From positions 1 to 64,000 of the forward strand of contig JAUHYK010000018.1 in assembly GCA_030426465.1 (NCBI GenBank): a stretch of DNA of 64,000 nt, written 5' to 3'. The notes under the pieces were generated by a model. That model saw only the letters and a program-made list of their open reading frames with translations, did no database searches and had not been told where the DNA came from. This document shows positions 1 through 10,636 of the stretch, piece after piece (position 1 is the stretch's first letter; every line of letters starts with the position of its first letter). Origin of the DNA: Alphaproteobacteria bacterium. Its GTDB lineage: Bacteria > Pseudomonadota > Alphaproteobacteria > Caulobacterales > Parvularculaceae. Position numbers and translations under genes: made by a program.

Positions 1-185
1 TTGAGATAGCTATCCTTGGGCGCTGGCGGACCGATGCACACGCTTTCATCTGCAAGCCGCACATGCATTGCATCCGCGTCAGCTGTCGAATGGACGGCGA
101 CTGTGGACAGGCCGAGCTCCTTGCACGCCCGGTGAATGCGAAGGGCGATTTCACCGCGATTGGCGATCAGGACCTTGTTGAACAT
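1..185 (-). CDS. accC: Biotin carboxylase subunit of acetyl-CoA carboxylase, N-terminal part only
   Basis: The first 61 residues of biotin carboxylase, cut by the window edge. The N-terminus reads [16 protein letters not shown], the hallmark start of the biotin carboxylase ATP-grasp fold, and continues with [12 protein letters not shown], also typical. The enzyme carboxylates the biotin on AccB using ATP and bicarbonate, the first half-reaction of cytosolic malonyl-CoA synthesis. It starts 20 nt downstream of accB on the same strand, the standard accB-accC arrangement, which argues for the fatty-acid enzyme and not a catabolic acyl-CoA carboxylase. A second, distinct biotin carboxylase begins at the opposite edge of the window. 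Confidence 0.93.
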   Translation of the reverse strand, partial: MFNKVLIANRGEIALRIHRACKELGLSTVAVHSTADADAMHVRLADESVCIGPPAPKDSYL

Positions 186-205
186 GTGTTACCCGTCAAT
201 TCCGT

Positions 206-676
206 TTATTCGATGATGAGCAGGGGCTCGTCGAATTCCACCGGCTGCGCGTCGGACACCATGATCTTCGTCACCGTGCCGGAGCGCGGCGCGGCGATCG
301 GATTCATGGTTTTCATGGCTTCCACAATCATCAGCGTCTGGCCTTCCGTGACCTGCGTTCCTTCGCGCACAAAAGCATCAGCGCCGGGTGAAGGCGAAAG
401 ATAAGCGGTCCCCACCATTGGCGATTTGACTGTGCCTGGATGGCTGGCTGCGGGGGCCGCTGGCGCAGGCGCCGCGGCGGTAGCCGCCGCTACAGGCGCA
501 GCGGTGGGCGGAGGCGCTGAGAAAGCGGCGACTCCGCCCTGACGCGACACGCGCAGCCTTGTGTTGTCTTTTTCGATCTCGATTTCCGTAAGGCCGGTTT
601 CTTCGAGGATCCCGGCCAGTTCGCGTATCCACGCGGCTTCCGATCCGTGATCTTTGTGGTCTTTCTTGTCGGACAT
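206..676 (-). CDS. accB: Biotin carboxyl carrier protein of acetyl-CoA carboxylase
   Basis: 156 aa, the usual AccB length. Residues 10-45 form the conserved N-terminal helix region. Residues 50-80 are an Ala/Pro-rich flexible linker. Residues 82-156 are the biotinyl domain with the EAMKTMN motif, so K122 should be the biotinylated lysine. The protein carries carboxybiotin from AccC to the AccA/AccD transferase. It is followed by accC and preceded by aroQ on the same strand, an arrangement common in proteobacteria. accA lies 36 kb away in this window, so the acetyl-CoA carboxylase genes are split. The ATG at 676 is the only start that keeps the conserved N-terminal helix. Confidence 0.96.
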   Translation of the reverse strand: MSDKKDHKDHGSEAAWIRELAGILEETGLTEIEIEKDNTRLRVSRQGGVAAFSAPPPTAAPVAAATAAAPAPAAPAASHPGTVKSPMVGTAYLSPSPGADAFVREGTQVTEGQTLMIVEAMKTMNPIAAPRSGTVTKIMVSDAQPVEFDEPLLIIE

Positions 677-716
677 GCAATTCCCGCTTCTTTACTGCGA
701 CACGCCGCTTGGGCCG

Positions 717-1172
717 TCAGGAGGCCGTGCGACTTTCTATAAGGGTTTTAAGGGCTTCGAGCGCCAAGCGATAGCCCGGCGCGCCGAACCCCATAATGGC
801 GCCGTCCACCGCCGCCGCCGTGACCGATTGCCGCCGAAACGCCTCACGGGCGTGGATATTGGACAGATGCAACTCGATCTTGGGCAGCGCCGCCGCCGAA
901 AGGGCGTCAAAAAGGGCGATGGAGGTATGGGTGTAGGCGCCGGGATTGATGATCAGCCCGGCCCCTTTGGCGGCGGCCTCCTGGACCCAGTCCACGAGGG
1001 TTCCTTCGGTGTTGGACTGGCGGAATTCCACGGAAAAACCGAGCTCTTTGGCTTTGGCCGTCACCTCGGCCTCAATGTCCGCGAGGGTGGCCTTGCCATA
1101 AATCTCAGGCTCTCTCGTCCCCAGAAGGTTGAGATTGGGGCCATTGAGGACATAGATCGTCTTCGAAGCCAT
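717..1172 (-). CDS. aroQ: Type II 3-dehydroquinate dehydratase
   Basis: 151 aa, the normal length for the small type II enzyme, which dehydrates 3-dehydroquinate to 3-dehydroshikimate in aromatic amino acid synthesis. Visible motifs are [20 protein letters not shown] near the N-terminus, with the catalytic Tyr at residue 25, then [10 protein letters not shown], and [12 protein letters not shown] carrying the catalytic His region. The reading frame stays open upstream to 1607 without conserved sequence. The ATG at 1170-1172 matches the family start and was chosen over that extension. The gene precedes accB and accC. aroB and aroK lie separately near 32.4-34.1 kb. Confidence 0.95.
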   Translation of the reverse strand: MASKTIYVLNGPNLNLLGTREPEIYGKATLADIEAEVTAKAKELGFSVEFRQSNTEGTLVDWVQEAAAKGAGLIINPGAYTHTSIALFDALSAAALPKIELHLSNIHAREAFRRQSVTAAAVDGAIMGFGAPGYRLALEALKTLIESRTAS

Positions 1173-1298
1173 GTTTTCCGCCCGTGTTCCTTGCGGGGCC
1201 CGCCGCGCCTGAATACATCTTGCGCCCGAAAAGGTGCGCGAACGCCCTAGTAAAACGGGGCCCGCCCCCGTGCAATAGATGGAAGAGATTGAATTTTC

Positions 1299-1499
1299 AT
1301 GGATATTACCGTGAATGGCGAGGAACGGCGGTTTGAAGGGCCGATCACCGTGGCGGGGCTGCTCGCGGCGCTGGAGCTTCAGCCCCGGAAAATCGCCGTA
1401 GAGCGCAATCTCGAAATCGTCCCGAAGTCGCTCTTTGAGGACACGGCGCTGAGCGATGGCGACAAAATCGAAATCGTCCAGTTTGTAGGCGGTGGTTAG
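1299..1499 (+). CDS. thiS: ThiS sulfur carrier protein for thiamine synthesis
   Basis: 66 aa ubiquitin-like protein beginning [12 protein letters not shown] and ending in GGG, so the C-terminal diglycine needed for adenylation and thiocarboxylate formation is present. [14 protein letters not shown] matches the ThiS core. It delivers sulfur to ThiG for the thiazole ring of thiamine. The adjacent gene is thiG. I see no thiO, thiE or thiF in the window. The 126 bp upstream carry no recognisable TPP riboswitch core (no CTGAGA box and no matching pyrophosphate-binding helix). Confidence 0.93.
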   Translation: MDITVNGEERRFEGPITVAGLLAALELQPRKIAVERNLEIVPKSLFEDTALSDGDKIEIVQFVGGG

Positions 1500-1514
1500 G
1501 ACTTGGATTTGAAA

Positions 1515-2285
1515 ATGACGGATATTCTGGAAGTCGCAGGCAGGAAGTTGAACTCCCGCCTCATCATCGGCACTGGCAAATACGAGACATACGAACAGAA
1601 CGCACAAGCGGCTGAGGCTGCGGGTGCGGATATGGTGACGGTCGCGGTGCGCCGGGTGAACCTCACCGACAAAGACAAGCCCATGCTGGTCGATTACCTC
1701 GACCCGAAGAAATATGTCTACCTGCCGAACACCGCCGGCTGTTTCACCGCTGAAGACGCAATCCGCACATTGCGTTTAGCCAGAGAGGCGGGCGGCTGGG
1801 AGTTGGTGAAGCTCGAAGTCCTCTCCGACCAGAAGACGCTTTATCCGGACATGGAGGAGACCCTGCGCGCCGCGAAGCTCCTGATCAAGGAAGGCTTCGA
1901 CGTCATGGTTTATTGTTCCGATGATCCGGTTTATGCGCGCAAGCTCGAAGACGCCGGTTGTTGCGCCATCATGCCGTTGGGATCGCTGATTGGCTCAGGC
2001 CTCGGGATCATGAACCCGGTGAATATTCGCCTCATTGTCGAGCAATCCTCCGTGCCCGTCATTGTTGACGCTGGCGTCGGCACAGCGTCCGACGCCGCGA
2101 TTGCAATGGAGCTTGGCTGCGATGGCGTCTTGATGAATACGGCGATCGCCGAAGCCAAAGACCCGATCCTGATGGCGAGCGCCATGAAACACGCAGTTAT
2201 TGCAGGCCGCGAGGCCTATCTCGCCGGGCGCATGCCGAGAAAACGCTACGCCGACCCGTCGAGCCCGCTTGCGGGCTTAATATAA
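1515..2285 (+). CDS. thiG: Thiazole synthase ThiG
   Basis: 256 aa from the ATG at 1515. A TTG at 1503 is in frame but lies only 1 nt after the purine-rich AGGA, so the ATG is preferred. It forms the thiazole phosphate ring from 1-deoxyxylulose 5-phosphate, dehydroglycine and the ThiS thiocarboxylate. The TIM-barrel motifs are clear: RLIIGTGKY near the start, WELVKLEV with the Schiff-base lysine K99, [12 protein letters not shown], and [14 protein letters not shown] for phosphate binding. The length is normal. It follows thiS directly. No terminator is evident before the next gene, but the 40-nt gap and own ribosome site suggest that gene is separate. Confidence 0.95.
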   Translation: MTDILEVAGRKLNSRLIIGTGKYETYEQNAQAAEAAGADMVTVAVRRVNLTDKDKPMLVDYLDPKKYVYLPNTAGCFTAEDAIRTLRLAREAGGWELVKLEVLSDQKTLYPDMEETLRAAKLLIKEGFDVMVYCSDDPVYARKLEDAGCCAIMPLGSLIGSGLGIMNPVNIRLIVEQSSVPVIVDAGVGTASDAAIAMELGCDGVLMNTAIAEAKDPILMASAMKHAVIAGREAYLAGRMPRKRYADPSSPLAGLI

Positions 2286-2325
2286 AGTCGGGTATGGTTC
2301 AGCCTAAATCAAGAGTGGGGAAGTT

Positions 2326-3048
2326 ATGGCGCAGCCATCAATAATCTCGGCGCCGCAAACCTATGCGCGATTTGCAGGGTTCAATTATTTCCTCATTTTT
2401 GCACTGGCCATATTTGCAAATTTCTTTGTTCTGATGAAACTGATGGTCGATGGCGACGCGGATGCGACCGCCGCTAATATCGCGTCGAATGAAGGTCTTT
2501 TTCGCCTCGCCATCGCTGCATTTTTCATCGTGCTTATCTGCGATGTTTTTATTTCATGGGCGCTGTATCTGATCCTTCAGAAAGTCGATCCAAATCTCTC
2601 ATTACTCGCGGCGCTTTTCCGGCTGACCTACACGGTCGCGCAAGTTGGCGTCCTATTAAATCTTGTGACCGCCCTTGAATTTGTCGGCGTATCGGACCCG
2701 GCAAGCGCCCTCGCGGCGATCAATGACAGCGCCTGGCCCTATTATTTTCTTGGCGCGCACAATACAGGCTTCACCCTGACCTTGATCTTTTTCGGCGTGC
2801 ATCTCTTGCTGCTCGGATATCTCGTGATCCGGTCTTCCTTCCTGCCGTCCCTGATCGGTGTGTTGGTGATGATCGCCGGCGCCGGCTACATCATCGATGG
2901 GTTCAACCGCATCCTCGCCCTTGATTATTTCGGGCTTCCCGATGCCGGGCTTTATGTGGTCATTCTACCGGCGCTGGCCGGGGAGGGCGCGCTCATGCTC
3001 TGGCTCTTGATTCGGGGGTTAAACCGCGAAAAATGGCTTGCCGCCTGA
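2326..3048 (+). CDS. DUF4386 family membrane protein
   Basis: 240 aa integral membrane protein. About six hydrophobic helices are visible, the first at residues 18-40 and others near 60-85, 95-117, 140-165, 170-195 and 205-232. The pattern of a polytopic protein with an ALFRLTYTVAQ stretch in the third segment agrees with the DUF4386 family, whose biochemical function is unknown. GGGGAAG precedes the ATG at a suitable distance. It lies between thiG and clpB with no shared function, so context does not help. The family call is recall from overall pattern and not a profile search. Confidence 0.75.
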   Translation: MAQPSIISAPQTYARFAGFNYFLIFALAIFANFFVLMKLMVDGDADATAANIASNEGLFRLAIAAFFIVLICDVFISWALYLILQKVDPNLSLLAALFRLTYTVAQVGVLLNLVTALEFVGVSDPASALAAINDSAWPYYFLGAHNTGFTLTLIFFGVHLLLLGYLVIRSSFLPSLIGVLVMIAGAGYIIDGFNRILALDYFGLPDAGLYVVILPALAGEGALMLWLLIRGLNREKWLAA

Positions 3049-3080
3049 GGCTAAAAGCCCCTGAAAATTTGTCACAGCGG

Positions 3081-3109
3081 CTTGATCTTGAGCGTTCATA
3101 ACCCATTTT
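3081..3109 (+). promoter_or_regulatory. Putative RpoH (sigma-32) heat-shock promoter of clpB
   Basis: CTTGATC at 3081-3087, a 14-nt spacer, and CCCATTTT at 3102-3109 match the sigma-32 pattern CTTGAAA/CCCATNT well. The site lies about 70 nt upstream of clpB, a gene classically under RpoH control. Seen in sequence; transcription start not demonstrated. Confidence 0.6.
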
Positions 3110-3176
3110 GAGGTAGAACAAGGCGTTGCCGCAACTGGGACGCTATTAACCCATTGACGCTCAAACCGAGGTCGAG

Positions 3177-5837
<2,661 letters not shown>

Positions 5838-5847
5838 GGCGAGCGAC

Positions 5848-6045
5848 ATGACGGATAAAAAATGGAAGCCCGATGACGAAGAGAGTTTGAAAGACCTCAT
5901 TCGCGCGACCATAAAAAGCGCGGGAGCTATTGATCCCGCGCAGCTTCCGTCAAAAATCCGCGAACAGGTCAAAGGGCGCGTGTCGGGCGATATCGATATC
6001 GACGCCTATGTGAAAAAAGTGCTTGCCGAAGAGCGCCGGAAATAG
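5848..6045 (+). CDS. Small conserved hypothetical protein (65 aa)
   Basis: 65 aa, highly charged and soluble, starting MTDKKWKPDDEES. The frame is open upstream inside clpB, but the ATG at 5848, preceded by GAGGCGAGCG 10 nt after the clpB stop, is the natural start. Predicted mostly helical, with no cysteine and no membrane segment. The spacing suggests co-transcription with clpB, hence possible heat induction (inference). I do not recognise the family. It ends 1 nt before the convergent glycosyltransferase gene, so no intrinsic terminator separates the two. Confidence 0.72.
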   Translation: MTDKKWKPDDEESLKDLIRATIKSAGAIDPAQLPSKIREQVKGRVSGDIDIDAYVKKVLAEERRK

Positions 6046-6046
6046 A

Positions 6047-7243
6047 TCACAGCCCCAGCGCGGCAAGTTTTTGTTCAAGCGGCTTCAACGCCTGATCCCA
6101 TTGGTGATGAGTCAGTACGAAGTGTCTTGCAGCTCTTCCCATGCGCTCGCATTCCGGCGCATCGTCCAATAGCGCCAGAATTGACGCAGCTATCGCCGCA
6201 TCAGTCGCCGCAGTGAGCGCGGCGTCGCGCGGCGCGGCGATGCCGGTCATAGCCGCCGAACTTGCGACAACGGGCTTTGCCATCGCCATCGCTTCCAGCA
6301 CTTTGTTCTGTACGCCGCGTCCGACCCGCAAGGGCGCAACGGAAATTTTCGCCGAGCCCAGCCATGGGCGAATGTCATCGACACGTCCGGTGACCGTGAT
6401 CCCGTTCTCACCGTTGAGCGCGAGGATATTGGGGGCGGGGTTGGCGCCGACAATGGCGAAGGTCGCATTGGGCCGCGCCTGACGCACGAGGGGCCATACA
6501 TGTTTTACGAAATGCAGCACGCCATCGATATTGGCGCGGTAATCCATCGCCCCGATAAAGACGCAGTCACAGGCCGGCGCCAGCGATGGATCAATGGCGA
6601 GCGGATCGAAGAAGGCGGCGTCGACGCCGTTTGAGAATGAGGCGACAGTGTTCGTCACGTCTGCGCGCTCGTTGAAAATATTAGCTTCCTCGGCGCTGAC
6701 TGCAAAGCTTGCATCCGCCCAGTTGGCGATGCCGGTTTCTTCTTGCGCCAACAATGTTGCTTCGCGTTGATAAACGAATTTCATCGGGCCTTTGGCGCCG
6801 CGCGCATAGTCGCGCCATTTCTCCGCATCTGTGTCGCAGAAATCGACAACGCGTATCCGGCCGTCAATTGGTTTTTTGATGTACGGCGCCATGGATGAAG
6901 AGAATGCGATTTCGGCGCTCAGCGGCTTTTTTCGTAGATCGCGTACCGCCGCTGACATTCGCGCGTTGTGAAAATATTGAAAGCTCAACGGTTTCCCGAG
7001 CAAAAATCCCATGGCGCTTTTCATGCGCGCCGCGCGCGGATTGAGGGCGATGATGGTTACGCTTTCACAAAGCGTTTGCAGAAAATCCTGATGGACGAGA
7101 TCGCGCGGATCATCGGCGAAACACGCGAGGTGAACACGGTAATGGTCCACGAGAAATTTCAGAATACGCCAAGACCTGATCTTGTCGCCCTTATCGGGCG
7201 GATAGGGAATGCGATGCGTCAGGAATAGAACTTCCGGCTTCAT
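6047..7243 (-). CDS. Glycosyltransferase of the XrtA/PEP-CTERM exopolysaccharide system (TIGR03087-like)
   Basis: 398 aa GT-B glycosyltransferase. The start MKPEVLFLTHRIPYPPDKGDK is characteristic of the XrtA-associated GT4-like family. The C-terminal donor-binding part has GRGVQNKVLEAMAMAKPVV, holding the E-x7-E-like nucleotide-sugar site. It probably adds a sugar to the lipid-linked exopolysaccharide repeat on the cytoplasmic face. It is the last gene of the minus-strand operon and overlaps the FemAB gene by 4 nt (7240-7243), so translation is likely coupled. Sugar specificity cannot be read from sequence. Confidence 0.88.
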   Translation of the reverse strand: MKPEVLFLTHRIPYPPDKGDKIRSWRILKFLVDHYRVHLACFADDPRDLVHQDFLQTLCESVTIIALNPRAARMKSAMGFLLGKPLSFQYFHNARMSAAVRDLRKKPLSAEIAFSSSMAPYIKKPIDGRIRVVDFCDTDAEKWRDYARGAKGPMKFVYQREATLLAQEETGIANWADASFAVSAEEANIFNERADVTNTVASFSNGVDAAFFDPLAIDPSLAPACDCVFIGAMDYRANIDGVLHFVKHVWPLVRQARPNATFAIVGANPAPNILALNGENGITVTGRVDDIRPWLGSAKISVAPLRVGRGVQNKVLEAMAMAKPVVASSAAMTGIAAPRDAALTAATDAAIAASILALLDDAPECERMGRAARHFVLTHHQWDQALKPLEQKLAALGL

Positions 7244-8310
7244 GGGAAATTCGGCGCCAGTAGAGGGCCAATGCGGTTCGCGGCGAAGCCGGGAAGGCGC
7301 GGCCAGAGTTTCGAAAACACGGCGAATTTCGGATTGCTTGCATTGATATCGGGCAAAGCCTCATCGCGAATGAGGCGGATGCGATAGGTGAGGGGATGCG
7401 GTTCAATACCCCAGAGTTTTTTATAGGCATAGGCGCCGGTATTGATCTTGCTGCGCCCGAAATCAAAACGCCCATATCCCTTTTCCGCCGCGCGGCGCAT
7501 CACCGACCAATAGATAAAATCAAAGGCTCGCGTCGGCCGGGCCTGTTCAGCGGCGCCGATATAATAAGGCAGAACGGTGTCCTTGAAATAGAAACTCAAC
7601 AACGCGGCGACAGGTTCGCCGTGATGCTCAACAACGGCAATCTCGGTCTCTTTTGAAAAGGCGTCCATCAAGGCGCTGACAAACCGGCGCGGAAAAACAG
7701 GGGTGCCGAGGCGGTGAAGCGACTGCGCATAGAGACGATAGAAAAGGTCTGGTGCGCCATGGTGATGAACAGTTAAATCGCCCTTATGAGCCGCATCGAT
7801 AGCCTTGCGAATTTCGGCGCGGCGCTTGCGCGGGATCGCTGTCAGCGCGTCGGCTTCATTCTGCAAAAGTTCAGTTGCAAATCCCGCATGCAGCCCGCTT
7901 TGCATCCGCCAGTTTTCAGTTTCGAAATCGGACCGGCACTCGATATAATGAACGGCGTTATCTTCACCGAGTTTTTCGGCTGCTTGTAGTAGCGCGCGTA
8001 GCGCTTCGTCATCATTGGCGAGCGGGCCGCCGCCCACCGAGAAAGCGGTAGAAATCAGCGAGGCGCCGAGCAGTGGTGTTCTGGCCCATGTCAGCGGCAG
8101 GACACCGGCAAGCGCGCCTTCGCGGCGAACGGTGATGTAAAATGTCTCGTAGCCATAAGCGGTCTTCGCTGCTTTCCCCCATCCAGACAGATGAAAGAAT
8201 GTCCCATCAGGGTGCGCGTGGACGAACCCGTCCCATTCGGCTGAATCGCATTGTGTTTCGCATGTAACCGATAAAGGCGGGCCGGACGCAATGGAAAGGG
8301 GCGCGTTCAT
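7240..8310 (-). CDS. FemAB-like acyltransferase, XrtA/PEP-CTERM system-associated (TIGR03019-like)
   Basis: 356 aa protein of the FemAB/GNAT fold. Recognisable parts are the CDSAEWDGFVHAHPDGTFFHLSGW N-terminal region (partly quoted: WDGFVHAHPDGTFFH), PRKRRAEIRKAIDAA in the middle and a GYGRFDFGRSKINTGAYAYK block near the C-terminus, all typical of the exosortase-linked family. FemAB proteins transfer aminoacyl groups. In these loci the substrate is unknown, and modification of the polysaccharide or lipid intermediate is a guess. It overlaps both neighbours by 4 nt, consistent with a single transcript and coupled translation. Confidence 0.88.
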   Translation of the reverse strand: MNAPLSIASGPPLSVTCETQCDSAEWDGFVHAHPDGTFFHLSGWGKAAKTAYGYETFYITVRREGALAGVLPLTWARTPLLGASLISTAFSVGGGPLANDDEALRALLQAAEKLGEDNAVHYIECRSDFETENWRMQSGLHAGFATELLQNEADALTAIPRKRRAEIRKAIDAAHKGDLTVHHHGAPDLFYRLYAQSLHRLGTPVFPRRFVSALMDAFSKETEIAVVEHHGEPVAALLSFYFKDTVLPYYIGAAEQARPTRAFDFIYWSVMRRAAEKGYGRFDFGRSKINTGAYAYKKLWGIEPHPLTYRIRLIRDEALPDINASNPKFAVFSKLWPRLPGFAANRIGPLLAPNFP

Positions 8311-9155
8311 GACAGTCCCAGCGCCTCGTCAATGCGGCCCCAAGGATAGGCGCTGAGTGTTTTCGAAAGCTTGGCTTCCATGCTGTCGAGATTGAGATAA
8401 TGGCGCAAGCGCGACTTCAGCGGCGCACGGTTAAGGCGCGGCTGCCCCGGATCGATTTCCCAGGGATGAAAATAAAAGATCACCGGCCCCTCGAGTGTTT
8501 TCGATGCTTTCGATAGCAACGCCTGTGATAAAGCGAGGGGCGCCGCGCGGTACCAGCCGCCGCCCGCGGCGCTGAGGCGCTTTCCGAAAATATTCACCGT
8601 CGCCACCGGGGCTTCGATTACGCCGGCGGTTTCGTAAGGAGATTGCGCCGCCGCTGCATCGCCATAATGGTCATGCGCGATGGGATGGGTGCTGGATGAA
8701 TAAACATGCCCTGCTTCTGCGAGCGCCTCGTGCGCCCAGGGCGTCGCCTTGCCGATGGAAAATCCCGCCGCGCGATATCCCCTGACGTCAACGCCGGAAA
8801 GATCTTCCAGAAGCGCTTTGGTTTTTGTGACGTCGGCGAGAAATTGATCGCAGGTTTGTTCATTGACCTTGGTGTGGTCGTAACCGTGGCTTGCCAGTTC
8901 ATGACCGCGCGCGACTATCTCCCTGATCAAGTCCGGGTCGCGCTCGGCGACCCATCCCAGCGTGAAAAAAGTCGCCTTGGCGTTATGTTCGTCAAAGAGA
9001 TCGAGACAGCGGCGGGTATTGTCGCCCACACGGGATGCAAAACCGTCCCATGAGGCGCGCGAGACAACGCCGGAAAACGCCCAAACCTGAAAGTAGTCTT
9101 CGACATCGACGGAAAGGGCGAAGCGGGGCCGAGATATGGCGTCGGCGGCGTTCAT
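8307..9155 (-). CDS. Polysaccharide deacetylase, XrtA/PEP-CTERM system-associated (TIGR03006-like)
   Basis: 282 aa NodB-type carbohydrate esterase. Motif 1 is SVDVEDYFQVW, carrying the catalytic Asp and the metal-binding Asp region. Motif 2 is HELASHGYDH with the two metal His residues. Motif 3 is RGYRAAGFSIG. No signal peptide is evident, so a cytoplasmic site of action on the growing glycan is likely, as for other members from exosortase EPS loci. It probably removes N- or O-acetyl groups from the exopolysaccharide. The stop overlaps the FemAB start by 4 nt. The upstream ATPase gene ends 22 nt before its start. Confidence 0.9.
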   Translation of the reverse strand: MNAADAISRPRFALSVDVEDYFQVWAFSGVVSRASWDGFASRVGDNTRRCLDLFDEHNAKATFFTLGWVAERDPDLIREIVARGHELASHGYDHTKVNEQTCDQFLADVTKTKALLEDLSGVDVRGYRAAGFSIGKATPWAHEALAEAGHVYSSSTHPIAHDHYGDAAAAQSPYETAGVIEAPVATVNIFGKRLSAAGGGWYRAAPLALSQALLSKASKTLEGPVIFYFHPWEIDPGQPRLNRAPLKSRLRHYLNLDSMEAKLSKTLSAYPWGRIDEALGLS

Positions 9156-9176
9156 TTTTTCCTTTCCGGCGGCCGT

Positions 9177-10634
9177 TCAGCCTTCAGCGGAACGCATGGC
9201 GTCGAGGAGCGCTTCGGCGCGGCCGAGGCTGGCCGCAATCTTTTCGCGCCGCGCCCTGCGTTCCTTCTCGCCCACGCTGACGGAGCGAGTCAGGTCCACC
9301 ACATTGGAATGCGCGCGTTTCAGCTCATCACGGGTTTCGTCGATGGAGCGGGTGAGGGCGGTTCTCCATTGCGGGTCGCCTACATTTCCGGCTGGCGGCA
9401 ATGGGTGCCCGGTTTCCGGCTCGCCGTCGCTCTCGAATTCGGACGCGTCGCCTTCGCTGGCCGCTTTGATGGCGCTCGCCACATCGGTTAGTGTGGCTTC
9501 CTGGCGGGCGTCATCACCCTTTTTGGCGCGCAAGCGGTCAAGCACACTCATGGACGAGCGCGTGGTGGTCGGTTCTTGATCCACGGGGGGCTCCATGTCG
9601 GGTTCGACAGCGGCGGTGATGCGCGCGCGTTCTGTCTCCAGCGAGACGATGTTGGTTTCGGTCTTTTCTTCAGAGATTTCATCAGCCTCTGAAGCCTCCG
9701 CCGGCGCCTCTACCGGCTCAACGCTCGTCTCAACAACAGGTTCTTCTTTCTGTTCATCCTGCGCAGGCTCATCTTCGACTTTTGCGACCGGCGGCATGGC
9801 GTCGGCGGGTTTACGTGCTTCGAGTTTTTCTTCTTTCAACTCGGCGCAAACCGTTTCGACAACTTCGACCGTCACCTCATGCTTTTCTTCCAGCGAGCAA
9901 TAAAGCATCAGCCGGTTGCACAGGGTGTTGACGCGCCGGGGAAGGCCGGTGGTGGCTTCGTGGATGGCGCTGAACGCATTGTCGGCGAAGGCCGGGTCCT
10001 CGCGCCAGCCCGCAACCGATAGACGGTGCATGATGTAATCGCGGGTTTCTTCTTCGGACAGATTTTCCAGATGATAGGAAGCGATTACGCGCTGGCGCAA
10101 TTGCTCCATGTTGGGCTGTTCCATGATCGTGCGAAATTCCGGCTGCCCCACCAGGAAAACCTGAAACAGCGGCGTTCCCTCATAATCGATATTGGAGAGC
10201 ATCCGCAGCTCTTCAAGCGTTTTGAAGGGTAGGTTTTGCGCCTCGTCGATGATCAAAAGAACGCGCCGTCCGCGGTTGAGTTGGTCGAAAAGATAATCCT
10301 CGAAGGCTTCGATCTCGCCGGTGCGGCCTTCGCCTTCAGGTTCGATCCGGAAGGCGGAGAGAATCTGGCTCAAGAGATCCTCAGGCTCGATATTCGAGGT
10401 GAGGAGGTTCGCGGCGACAATATTGGATGCGTTGAGCTGGTCGAGAAGGTGGCTGATCACCATGGACTTGCCGGCGCCGACGGGCCCGGTAATGACGATG
10501 AACCCTTCCGCCTGTTTCAGGCCGTAATGAAGATACGCCATCGCCTTGTTGTGGCTGCGGCTGCCATAAAAGAAACGCGGGTCCGGATTAAGCCGGAACG
10601 GGGCGTCGGAAAGGTGGAAATACTCTTCATACAT
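9177..10634 (-). CDS. XrtA-associated ExeA-like AAA ATPase with long acidic C-terminal extension (TIGR03015-like)
   Basis: 485 aa. Residues 1-270 are the ExeA/GspA-like AAA ATPase: start MYEEYFHLSDAPFRLNPDPR, Walker A GPVGAGKS near residue 47, Walker B LLIIDEAQNLP near 130, and TGLPRRVNTLCNRLML. The usual family member ends soon after. Here about 200 extra residues follow: a Glu/Pro/Ala-rich acidic region (about 275-370) and a C-terminal predicted coiled coil (about 420-485) rich in Arg and Glu. The ATPase is presumed to energise or organise assembly of the polysaccharide export machine. It lies 2 nt downstream of the outer-membrane barrel gene, as in known loci. Confidence 0.88.
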   Translation of the reverse strand: MYEEYFHLSDAPFRLNPDPRFFYGSRSHNKAMAYLHYGLKQAEGFIVITGPVGAGKSMVISHLLDQLNASNIVAANLLTSNIEPEDLLSQILSAFRIEPEGEGRTGEIEAFEDYLFDQLNRGRRVLLIIDEAQNLPFKTLEELRMLSNIDYEGTPLFQVFLVGQPEFRTIMEQPNMEQLRQRVIASYHLENLSEEETRDYIMHRLSVAGWREDPAFADNAFSAIHEATTGLPRRVNTLCNRLMLYCSLEEKHEVTVEVVETVCAELKEEKLEARKPADAMPPVAKVEDEPAQDEQKEEPVVETSVEPVEAPAEASEADEISEEKTETNIVSLETERARITAAVEPDMEPPVDQEPTTTRSSMSVLDRLRAKKGDDARQEATLTDVASAIKAASEGDASEFESDGEPETGHPLPPAGNVGDPQWRTALTRSIDETRDELKRAHSNVVDLTRSVSVGEKERRARREKIAASLGRAEALLDAMRSAEG

Positions 10635-10636
10635 TT

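Noticed and set aside
1173-1298. TPP riboswitch before thiS
   Set aside because: The conserved thi-box sequences are absent.
1173-1607. 145-codon N-terminal extension of aroQ
   Set aside because: It crosses thiS and part of thiG in antisense and lacks conservation; the aroQ family starts at 1172.
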